Assembly (NCBI RefSeq): GCF_020091405.1 | Contig: NZ_CP081903.1 | Coordinates: forward strand, 6,758,501-6,822,500 | Source: Bacteroides cellulosilyticus | Lineage (GTDB): Bacteria; Bacteroidota; Bacteroidia; Bacteroidales; Bacteroidaceae | Direction: 5' to 3' | Length of the DNA: 64,000 nt | Part shown: positions 25,350 through 32,243 of the stretch, piece by piece | How the letters are laid out: each line of letters starts with the position of its first letter | How positions within the stretch are numbered: position 1 is the first letter of the stretch | The notes under the pieces: generated by a model | The model's database searches: none | The model's input: only the letters and a program-made list of their open reading frames with translations | Told to the model about the DNA's origin: nothing | Made by a program: the position numbers and the translations under genes

Positions 25350-25934
25350 TTACGGCATCCAGTCCATAATTCCCGTAACCGGATGCAGACTTCTCCATTC
25401 CATAAAGTCCTCATAACTGCGTATACCATCCCGGATAACAGCCTTATAATACTCTATTCCCATAATCTTTTCCGACTCGGGCGTATCATATTTCAATTTT
25501 AAAATGGCATACCTTGTTTCATCAGTCAAAACAGCGGAAAGCCGTTCAGCAAACTTCTCAAAATAGCCATCATACCGGGAACCTTCCAAAATATGGATCA
25601 TATCTATCTGCCAAAGCGCATTATCTGCATCCCGATACCAGGCATGCCACTCCACACATGCCTCCTCCGTATCCAGCAGATTCTTATGCTCCATCTTCAT
25701 GAAAGACTTGTTTTCCGTAAACTTCACCATTGCCTGAAAGCTATCACACAGACTAAATTGTGAGGTATAAATATGAAAATCAATGTCAAGATGCTTCATC
25801 AGCAATCCTGTACTCAAAGAACCTACTAAATTCACTTTGGCACCTATACTTTCCCAAATAGGGATGATTTTTGTGTCTTCTATAATTTTCCGGGCTTTCT
25901 GTTGATTCCGTCTGGCAAGATCAAGAATATCCAT
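25350..25934 (-). CDS. Nucleotidyltransferase-fold protein
   Basis: A 194-residue cytosolic protein. The pol beta-like nucleotidyltransferase signature is visible: Gly38-Ser39 (LVGSLSTGLLMKHLDIDFHI) followed by Asp50 and Asp52, with a third acidic strand likely at WQIDMIHI. Substrate unknown; relatives include small lincosamide or GrpB-like nucleotidyltransferases and many uncharacterised proteins. A -7 box TACATTTG lies on the minus strand at 25958-25965. Stands alone between the LuxR gene (convergent) and the helicase gene (divergent). Confidence 0.72.
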   Translation of the reverse strand: MDILDLARRNQQKARKIIEDTKIIPIWESIGAKVNLVGSLSTGLLMKHLDIDFHIYTSQFSLCDSFQAMVKFTENKSFMKMEHKNLLDTEEACVEWHAWYRDADNALWQIDMIHILEGSRYDGYFEKFAERLSAVLTDETRYAILKLKYDTPESEKIMGIEYYKAVIRDGIRSYEDFMEWRSLHPVTGIMDWMP

Positions 25935-26032
25935 TGTTTTTCTTTTGTAATGACGTGCAAATGTAGAAAAAAGGACGGATATATAGCTATAAATAACTAT
26001 TTAATAACCTGATAATTCAGACTAACTTTGCC

Positions 26033-26040
26033 ACCCTTTC
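26033..26040 (+). promoter_or_regulatory. -7 box for the HelD-like helicase
   Basis: TAACTTTG, 32 bases before the ATG at 26072. Confidence 0.5.
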
Positions 26041-26071
26041 CAAACTTCCCAGATAAAAAATTAAAAGAGTT

Positions 26072-28144
26072 ATGACATTCAATCAAACAGAAAAGCAGGA
26101 AAAAAAGTACTTGCAACGGATCATCGGCATCATTAACGATACGATTCATAACACCGATACATCAGTCAAAGAACATGTAGAAACCTTACAGGAATACAAA
26201 GATTATATCTGGTCAAACAAAGATATCGATCCGCATGAAATCCGATCTATGCGCGAAAGCATCCTCAATCATTTCGCACTGGGTGAAAGCGTAATTGACA
26301 AACGCAGACGGTTGGGCAAAATACTGGATATTCCTTATTTCGGACGGATAGATTTCGAGGAAAAGAAAAACGGCAGTAGCGTTTTACCTATTTATATAGG
26401 CATACATACGTTCTATGATTCACAAAGTAAGACAAATCTGATATACGATTGGCGGGCTCCCATTTCCGGTATGTTCTACGATTACGAACTGGGGAAAGCG
26501 GTTTACACCTCCCCTACCGGTGAAATCAACGGAGATATTTCACTTAAACGCCAATACCGCATCCGTAAAGGAAAAATGGAATATATGATAGAAAGCTCGC
26601 TGACTGTACATGATGAAATACTTCAGAAGGAACTCAGCAGTAATGCCGATGATAAAATGAAGAATATTGTCACCACTATCCAGCGGGAACAGAACCGGAT
26701 CATTCGCAATGAAGAAGCTCACGTGCTCATTATCCAGGGAGTTGCCGGATCGGGCAAGACATCCATTGCCTTACACCGCATCGCCTACCTGCTCTATACG
26801 TTGAAAGGAAATATTTCCTCAAAAGATATACTTATTATTTCACCCAATAAAGTTTTCGGTGATTATATCTCGAACGTACTTCCCGAACTTGGCGAAGAAA
26901 GTGTGCCCGAAACCAGTATGGAGCAGATTCTTTCGGGAGTTCTTGAAAACAAATACAAATACCAGAACTTCTTTGAACAGGTAACGGAATTACTCGAAAA
27001 AACGTCATCGAACTTCATTGAACGAATCAAATACAAATCTTCCTTTGAGTTTATTTCACAGCTTGATAAGTTTATCCTCTATATGGAAAACAACTACTTC
27101 AAAGCAGCAGAAGTAAAACTCACCAGGCACATCACAATTCCCGCCGAATATATTGAAGAGCAATTCAGGCGCTTCAACCGTTACCCCATGCGCCAGCGTT
27201 CTGAAGCTATGACGGATTATATCCTGGAAATGATGAAGGTGCAATACTACTTTACAGTTACCACTTCAGAGAAAAATCTGTTGAAGAAAGAAATAAAGAA
27301 GATGTTTGCAGGTAACAACGATCTTCAGATTTATAAAGAGTTTTTCGTATGGGTAGGTAAACCCGAACTATTCAAATTACGCAAGAACCGGATGTTGGAA
27401 TACGCAGACCTGGCACCTCTGGCATACCTGCATCTGGCTTTAGACGGAAATATTACTTCACCCGGTGTCAAACATCTTTTGATAGACGAAATGCAGGATT
27501 ATTCTCCTATCCAGTACAAAGTAATTCAGAAACTTTACCCCTGCCGGAAGACCATTCTCGGAGATGCATCACAATCTGTCAACCCTTACGGTTCGTCAAC
27601 AGCCGATATGATTCGGAAAGCATTCACTATAGGCGAAATAATGAAACTATGCAAAAGTTACCGCTCTACGTTTGAAATCACGGATTTCTCGCAAAGGATT
27701 CAGACTAATCATGAATTAGAACCTATCATACGTCATGGTGAACCTCCTGCAATCCTACGGTTTGAAGATATAAAACAGGAAATACTGGGTATTTTCAGTA
27801 TAATTTCTTCTTTTAAAAAATCCGGTTATACGTCACTCGGGATAGTATGCAAAACCGAAACACAAGCAAGAGAACTGTCAGAAAGCCTCAGGGTGCATAC
27901 CGGTGATATCCATTTCCTGTCCAATCAAAGCTCTGCTTTTATGAAAGGGATTATCATTACCTCATCTCACATGGCAAAAGGATTGGAGTTTGACGAAGTA
28001 ATCGTTCCCTATGTCAACGACAAGAATTACAACTCAGTCATTGATAAAAGTATGCTCTATGTAGCTGTAACAAGGGCTATGCATAGACTGACACTAACCT
28101 ACAACGGACGACCAAGTGAATTTATTCCTGCCTCCATCAGATAA
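26072..28144 (+). CDS. HelD-like UvrD/Rep-family helicase
   Basis: A 690-residue superfamily 1 ATPase. A helical N-terminal arm (about 1-70) precedes PYFGRIDF and YDWRAPISGMFYDYELG, marks of HelD proteins. Walker A is GVAGSGKTS at about 223-231; later motifs are LLIDEMQDYSPIQYKVIQ (Walker B), LGDASQSVNPYG, CKSYRST and VAVTRAMHRLTLTYNG. HelD proteins of Gram-positive bacteria bind RNA polymerase and recycle stalled complexes; some relatives give rifamycin resistance. Whether this shorter Bacteroides relative does the same is inferred. A single-gene unit. Confidence 0.82.
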   Translation: MTFNQTEKQEKKYLQRIIGIINDTIHNTDTSVKEHVETLQEYKDYIWSNKDIDPHEIRSMRESILNHFALGESVIDKRRRLGKILDIPYFGRIDFEEKKNGSSVLPIYIGIHTFYDSQSKTNLIYDWRAPISGMFYDYELGKAVYTSPTGEINGDISLKRQYRIRKGKMEYMIESSLTVHDEILQKELSSNADDKMKNIVTTIQREQNRIIRNEEAHVLIIQGVAGSGKTSIALHRIAYLLYTLKGNISSKDILIISPNKVFGDYISNVLPELGEESVPETSMEQILSGVLENKYKYQNFFEQVTELLEKTSSNFIERIKYKSSFEFISQLDKFILYMENNYFKAAEVKLTRHITIPAEYIEEQFRRFNRYPMRQRSEAMTDYILEMMKVQYYFTVTTSEKNLLKKEIKKMFAGNNDLQIYKEFFVWVGKPELFKLRKNRMLEYADLAPLAYLHLALDGNITSPGVKHLLIDEMQDYSPIQYKVIQKLYPCRKTILGDASQSVNPYGSSTADMIRKAFTIGEIMKLCKSYRSTFEITDFSQRIQTNHELEPIIRHGEPPAILRFEDIKQEILGIFSIISSFKKSGYTSLGIVCKTETQARELSESLRVHTGDIHFLSNQSSAFMKGIIITSSHMAKGLEFDEVIVPYVNDKNYNSVIDKSMLYVAVTRAMHRLTLTYNGRPSEFIPASIR

Positions 28145-28184
28145 AATACCATTCTCCCTCATCTGCCGAACTACCGGTCTGCTC

Positions 28185-28294
28185 TGCTTCTGTGCACGGG
28201 AACGGTCATTCCCACGAAGAGAAACGAGCGTTCCCATTAGAGGAAACTGTCGTTCCCAAGTGCAGGGAACTTCATTGCCGGGAATCGTTTTAAT
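28185..28294. repeat. Array of five 22-bp dyad repeats
   Basis: Units start at 28185, 28207, 28229, 28251 and 28273, exactly 22 bp apart. The boundary dyad is GGGAAC / GTTCCC-like: GGGAACGGTCATTCCC at the first junction, then GAAACGAGCGTTCCC, GAAACTGTCGTTCCC and GGGAACTTCATTGCC. The sequence is unrelated to the array at 24125, but period and dyad layout agree. It lies between the helicase gene and the promoter of the PepSY-like gene. Confidence 0.88.
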
Positions 28295-28327
28295 AAGGAA
28301 TTCCAGTTTCTTTCCAGAATCTCCCTT

Positions 28328-28335
28328 TATCTTTG
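28328..28335 (+). promoter_or_regulatory. -7 box for the PepSY-like gene
   Basis: TATCTTTG, 46 bases before the ATG at 28381. Confidence 0.6.
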
Positions 28336-28380
28336 CCATATCAGAATAAACCAAAGTATTAATTATTAAAATAGAAGAAT

Positions 28381-28818
28381 ATGAAAAAGTTAGTTTTATT
28401 ATTAGTATGTATGTTCACGATGCACACAATGGTAATGGCGGATAATGACAAACCGATCCAGGTAAATCAACTCCCTGCAAAGGCTCAAACTTTCCTCAAT
28501 ACCTACTTTAAAGATCATAAAGTGGCATTGGCAAAAGAGGAAAGTGGAGTATTCTATAAAAGCTACGATGTAGTCTTTACCAATGGCGAAGAAGTAGAGT
28601 TTGATAAAACAGGAGAATGGAAAGAAGTGAAATGCCGTCAGAGTGAAGTTCCTGCCCAGATTATCCCGGAAGCCATCCGTAATTATGTAAAGGAAAACTA
28701 TCCGGATACAAGAATCCTGCAGATTGAGCTTGACAAGAAAGAGTATGAAATCAGACTATCCAACCGTTTGGAAATCACGTTCGATTCAAAGATGAGGGTG
28801 ATTGATATTGATGACTAA
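28381..28818 (+). CDS. PepSY-like (DUF2874) periplasmic protein
   Basis: A 145-residue exported protein. The signal peptide is MKKLVLLLVCMFTMHTMVMA. Two repeats follow, each with the pattern LPAKAQTFLNTYF...VEFDKTGEW and IPEAIRNYVKENYP...ITFDSKMRVIDID. This is the tandem PepSY-like/DUF2874 fold seen in Bacteroidetes. Ligand and role are unknown; relatives are often induced by envelope stress regulators. A single-gene unit with its own promoter; a palindrome follows its stop. Confidence 0.85.
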   Translation: MKKLVLLLVCMFTMHTMVMADNDKPIQVNQLPAKAQTFLNTYFKDHKVALAKEESGVFYKSYDVVFTNGEEVEFDKTGEWKEVKCRQSEVPAQIIPEAIRNYVKENYPDTRILQIELDKKEYEIRLSNRLEITFDSKMRVIDIDD

Positions 28819-28836
28819 ATCAAAGATATACTTCCA

Positions 28837-28873
28837 TTTCGTTACTGCTGTAACAGTTACAGCGGTAACGAAA
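28837..28873. terminator. Palindrome between convergent genes, probable bidirectional terminator
   Basis: Two 18-bp arms, TTTCGTTACTGCTGTAAC and GTTACAGCGGTAACGAAA, with one mismatch (a G-T wobble in RNA) and a one-base centre. It sits between the stops of the PepSY-like gene (28818) and the GNAT gene (28912). The T-tract is poor in both directions. Confidence 0.6.
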
Positions 28874-28911
28874 CAAAATAACAACTGTTTGTATCAAGTG
28901 TCAAAGCTGTT

Positions 28912-29688
28912 TCAAAACTCAAATACAACAGCACAATGTTTCGTCATAAACCCGCACCGTTCTAACGTCCTGCGTGAAGCCACATTATCGGCAGCACAAC
29001 CGGCAACAGGCACATATCCAGCCTTCAAGCACGTCTTTTTCAGATGAGAAATAATCATCACGGCATATCCTTGCCTGCGAAATGCTGGATTCACCCACAT
29101 ACCTACATCAAAAATGTCCTTATCAGGAAGTACTCGGATAAGATAACCACAGCCAACGAGTGCTCCATCCTTCTCATACATCAGTATCATACGGTTTGAA
29201 ACGGTATAATTCAACTCTTCGGGAGATTCGTACAAATCACTGTCATGAGTCAGCAGCAACGGAACATCAATTTCTTTTGCTTTACGAACGGTTACGCCAG
29301 CCGGCAAAGGCATCACAATTTCGTCAGTGAAGAAGCGGAACAAAATACCGCCTATTTTACAGAACCGGCAGAATGTATGGCAACAAGTCATAAACAAATC
29401 ATCGAAGGACTTACAGAAAGCATTTTTAATCTGAAACTCTCCCAACATTCGTCCGAAGATTTCTTCTTTTCGGGCAAACATCTTGTCGAGTAGATAGAAT
29501 TCAACCAATTGTCCTTCTTCCGAACAGACAAAATATCCCACCCTTTCTACACCCGTTTCAATACTGACACAAGTCCCTTTCGCAACAAGCCACTCGCAAT
29601 GTAACTCTTGCGGATAACGCAAAGAAGCTAAATATTGCTCCCGCAAATCACGGAGTGATGCCAACGGTACATTTTTAAATTCAATCAT
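28912..29688 (-). CDS. GNAT family N-acetyltransferase
   Basis: A 258-residue protein. The start MIEFKNVPLASL at 29688 is preferred because a TATCTTTA -7-like sequence lies inside the longer frame. The C-terminal half (about 140-258) is the GNAT domain: VTVRKAKEIDVPLLL, then GALVGCGYLIRVLP, then the acetyl-CoA loop MWVNPAFRRQGYAVMIISHL, and ASRRTLERCGFM. The N-terminal half is less typical and contains FCRFCKIGGILFRFF. Substrate unknown. Its stop faces the PepSY-like gene. Confidence 0.82.
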   Translation of the reverse strand: MIEFKNVPLASLRDLREQYLASLRYPQELHCEWLVAKGTCVSIETGVERVGYFVCSEEGQLVEFYLLDKMFARKEEIFGRMLGEFQIKNAFCKSFDDLFMTCCHTFCRFCKIGGILFRFFTDEIVMPLPAGVTVRKAKEIDVPLLLTHDSDLYESPEELNYTVSNRMILMYEKDGALVGCGYLIRVLPDKDIFDVGMWVNPAFRRQGYAVMIISHLKKTCLKAGYVPVAGCAADNVASRRTLERCGFMTKHCAVVFEF

Positions 29689-29735
29689 AGATCCATTTTT
29701 GCTAAAGATACGAAAGTTTTCCTGATACAGAAAAA

Positions 29736-30794
29736 TCACTTCACTAAATCAATGTAATCTCCGTATCCTTCCGCCTGCATCTTGTCTTTGGGAATGAACC
29801 GCAGAGAAGCACTGTTTATGCAATAGCGCAAACCGCCTTTATCTGCCGGACCGTCTGTAAAAACATGACCTAAATGAGCATCACCCGTAGAACTGCGAAC
29901 TTCCGTGCGCACCATACCGTGAGAGGTATCCACTTTCTCCTGAATGAGTTTACGGTCGATAGGCTTTGAAAAGCTGGGCCAGCCACAACCGGAATCGAAC
30001 TTATCGGTAGAGACAAACAAAGGCTCGCCTGTAGTCACATCTACATAAATGCCAGGGCGATGTTCATTCCAATAAGGATTATGAAAAGCCGGTTCGGTTG
30101 CATTCTTTTGAGTCACGGCATATTGTTCTGCTGTGAGCTGCGAACGCAAAACGACATCATCCGGTTTGCGATAAACAGTTGCAGGCTTCTTCGGCATTTT
30201 TGCTTTACGCGCCAGTTCGAATAATTCCGGATGGATATGGCAATAACCTCCAGGATTCTTGTCTAGATAATCCTGATGATAGTCTTCTGCCGGATAGAAG
30301 TTTTCCAAAGGCTTAATTTCCACTGCCAACGGACGGGTATAAGCCGCAGCCAGACGGTTGACAGTTTCCCGAATGAGCGGTAAATCTGCCGAATCGGTGT
30401 AATAGATGCCTGTACGATACTGGGTGCCACGATCATTTCCCTGACGGTTCACACTGGTAGGATCTATCGTTTTGAAATAGAGGTCTATAAGGAAAGGCAG
30501 ATCCACTTTTACCGGATCGTACTGCACCTTTACGGTTTCTGCAAAATCCGTGGTGCCGGTACACACCTGTTTATAGGTTGGATTGGCAATATTTCCGTTG
30601 GCATAGCCCACTTGCGTAGCTTCCACACCTTCAATCAGTTTCAGGAAATGTTCGGTTCCCCAAAAGCACCCTCCTGCCAGATAAATTTCTTTAGTTGACT
30701 TCATATCTTTTCTCCTTTCTGCCTGCCCGGTCCGGTTATTGGCACAAGCAAGACAACTTATTAACAATACAAAAGCGAATATCAGTTGTTTCAT
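29736..30794 (-). CDS. msrAB: Fused methionine sulfoxide reductase MsrA-MsrB, exported lipoprotein
   Basis: A 352-residue fusion that repairs both S- and R-methionine sulfoxide. The signal peptide has a lipobox SCLAC, so it acts in the envelope. The MsrA domain (about 36-190) has the catalytic Cys43 in [11 protein letters not shown] and [12 protein letters not shown]. The MsrB domain (about 215-345) has [24 protein letters not shown] and the catalytic Cys325 in [13 protein letters not shown]. The zinc-binding CxxC pairs of many MsrB proteins are absent, as in PilB-type fusions. Transcribed alone on the minus strand. Confidence 0.94.
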   Translation of the reverse strand: MKQLIFAFVLLISCLACANNRTGQAERRKDMKSTKEIYLAGGCFWGTEHFLKLIEGVEATQVGYANGNIANPTYKQVCTGTTDFAETVKVQYDPVKVDLPFLIDLYFKTIDPTSVNRQGNDRGTQYRTGIYYTDSADLPLIRETVNRLAAAYTRPLAVEIKPLENFYPAEDYHQDYLDKNPGGYCHIHPELFELARKAKMPKKPATVYRKPDDVVLRSQLTAEQYAVTQKNATEPAFHNPYWNEHRPGIYVDVTTGEPLFVSTDKFDSGCGWPSFSKPIDRKLIQEKVDTSHGMVRTEVRSSTGDAHLGHVFTDGPADKGGLRYCINSASLRFIPKDKMQAEGYGDYIDLVK

Positions 30795-30874
30795 ATCCTC
30801 CCCCTCTCCTGACGGTTCTTATGTTTCCGTTATATAATAACAATACAACGGGCAATATAGTTGAAAGCAGTAAG

Positions 30875-31612
30875 TCAAGGAGTATAATTTATTTCCGCCT
30901 TTCGTGCCTGTGAGTGCTGGAACTGACGGGCTATTTTGAACTCCTTGCCTTCTTTCATCAGATAAGATCCTGTCTGCTTGAACCAGAAGCCGACATGGGC
31001 GTCAATGCATTGCCGGCGGATATCCAGCACCCAGTCGTAATCGCATACACGGACTTCCCTGCCGGATTCTCCCCCGGCTACAACCTGTTCCACCCATGTG
31101 CCCAGTTCTCCACGGAAGTCTATCCGGCTGAGAAGAGGCTCGCAGATGATAATCTTATGTTTTATGGGAGCAGCCTTATAGATAGGCAGGCGGTAGTCAA
31201 CCCGATCCTGGTTCTCCATGGTGCAGCAAATGGTGACATTATCATACCCCTCACCCCAGTCAGCGGGCAGGCAGGCACTCAGTCTGTCGATGCGTTTCGT
31301 GATAAAAAGGAAATGAAGGTCCTGACGTATCCGCATCATCTCCCACGCTTCGGGACGCCACTCGTCGGCATCCTCCACCAGAAAATCAGAAGTGAAACAA
31401 GTATAAACCATATTACCCGAAGGTATCTTATAAGTCTTGTTCTTTTTCTGCTGCAAAGGCAGGTCAAACTTCTCCGTTTTTGTCACAACGGAACTATCCT
31501 TGCCATATTTACCATCCGTGCGGTAGACATAGCAGTGCTGGCAACCTGTGCTGAACTTATGACAACCATGCCAGGGATTCCACATGGATGATTTTTTAGC
31601 TATTTGTAGCAT
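30875..31612 (-). CDS. DUF5131 family protein (phage Gp37/Gp68-like)
   Basis: A 245-residue protein. The start MLQIAKKSSMWNPWHGC at 31612 lies eight bases after the stop of the cupin gene; the longer frame runs back through that gene. Cys17, Cys24 and Cys27 form CxxxxxxCxxC near the N terminus, resembling a radical-SAM-type iron-sulfur loop. Further marks are CFTSDFLVEDADEWRPEAW, LFITKRIDRL and VVAGGESGREVRVCDYDWV. The family occurs in phages and chromosomes without an agreed reaction. Pairing with a cupin gene suggests a small metabolic or modification unit. Confidence 0.82.
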   Translation of the reverse strand: MLQIAKKSSMWNPWHGCHKFSTGCQHCYVYRTDGKYGKDSSVVTKTEKFDLPLQQKKNKTYKIPSGNMVYTCFTSDFLVEDADEWRPEAWEMMRIRQDLHFLFITKRIDRLSACLPADWGEGYDNVTICCTMENQDRVDYRLPIYKAAPIKHKIIICEPLLSRIDFRGELGTWVEQVVAGGESGREVRVCDYDWVLDIRRQCIDAHVGFWFKQTGSYLMKEGKEFKIARQFQHSQARKAEINYTP

Positions 31613-31619
31613 CTGCCGG

Positions 31620-32072
31620 TCACCATTTCTTTTCGTGTTCCACCCGCGTTCCGTCAGCCGTAGAGTACTGCCGCAAAGAATTTTCACGCGACTGGATTAC
31701 AATATATATCATCGCCTCATCTGAAGAGTTAGCCATTCCCCTGATGCCTTTAGGCGCCACACGGATAACGCTTCCCTCGGAAATGAGGAAACAATCATCA
31801 TCTACCTGGAAATAACCTGCACCTCTTAATATAATGTATGTTTCCTCGTTCTGCTCATGCACATGAAAATAGGATAAATCAGTATGCGGCGGAAGGCTGT
31901 TGAAAGAAATCTCCGTACCGGTTGCTTTTGTCACTTCTTTCAGAAAAGCTTTGCCTTCTATAATGCGTCCGCTGACAGGATGCACCAGAGTATGCTCCAT
32001 CAGTTCGTCCATACTACCGATATTCACAGCGGTATAATTCTCATTTTCTGATATTACCTTTGTCGTTTCCAT
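31620..32072 (-). CDS. Cupin-domain protein
   Basis: A 150-residue single-cupin protein. The first cupin motif gives metal ligands His70 and His72 with a Glu at 76-77 (FHVHEQNEETYIILRG); a second strand motif reads VIRVAPKGIRGMAN, where the usual late His is replaced. The N-terminal 40 residues form an extra cap. Function unknown; a small-molecule binding or isomerase role is typical for such proteins. A TAACTTTG -7 box lies on the minus strand at 32103-32110. DUF5131 follows after 7 bases, so the two are very likely co-transcribed. Confidence 0.78.
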   Translation of the reverse strand: METTKVISENENYTAVNIGSMDELMEHTLVHPVSGRIIEGKAFLKEVTKATGTEISFNSLPPHTDLSYFHVHEQNEETYIILRGAGYFQVDDDCFLISEGSVIRVAPKGIRGMANSSDEAMIYIVIQSRENSLRQYSTADGTRVEHEKKW

Positions 32073-32102
32073 AACCGTTTCTTTTTAAATTAGAATGTAT
32101 CA

Positions 32103-32129
32103 CAAAGTTATGCATTGCCCTCATTCAAA
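32103..32129 (-). promoter_or_regulatory. Promoter of the cupin-DUF5131 pair
   Basis: Minus-strand -7 TAACTTTG at 32103-32110 and a TTTG at 32126-32129; the spacer is a little short (15 bases). Confidence 0.45.
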
Positions 32130-32185
32130 ACAGAAACCGGGTTCTTTTTTATGGAACTTTTACATGCGCTTATGAAAAGAGAAAG

Positions 32186-32229
32186 AAAAGGGGCTCTGCA
32201 ACATTTATGTCGGCAGAGCCCCTTTTTCT
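32186..32229 (-). terminator. Terminator of the propeller-caspase operon
   Basis: AAAAGGGGCTCTGC pairs with GCAGAGCCCCTTTT around a 13-base loop. On the minus strand a T/C-rich tract (CTTTCTCTTTT) follows, as expected after the caspase-like gene. Confidence 0.82.
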
Positions 32230-32243
32230 ATATTCGCAATAAA

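Noticed and set aside
28837..28873. Fourth fimbrial invertase site, because of GTTAC/GTAAC arms
   Set aside because: The spacing between GTTAC and GTAAC is 4 bases, not 7 as in the invertase sites, and the AAG/CTT parts are missing.
30914..31591. 225-codon plus-strand frame
   Set aside because: Antisense to the DUF5131 gene with its conserved cysteines; no independent support.
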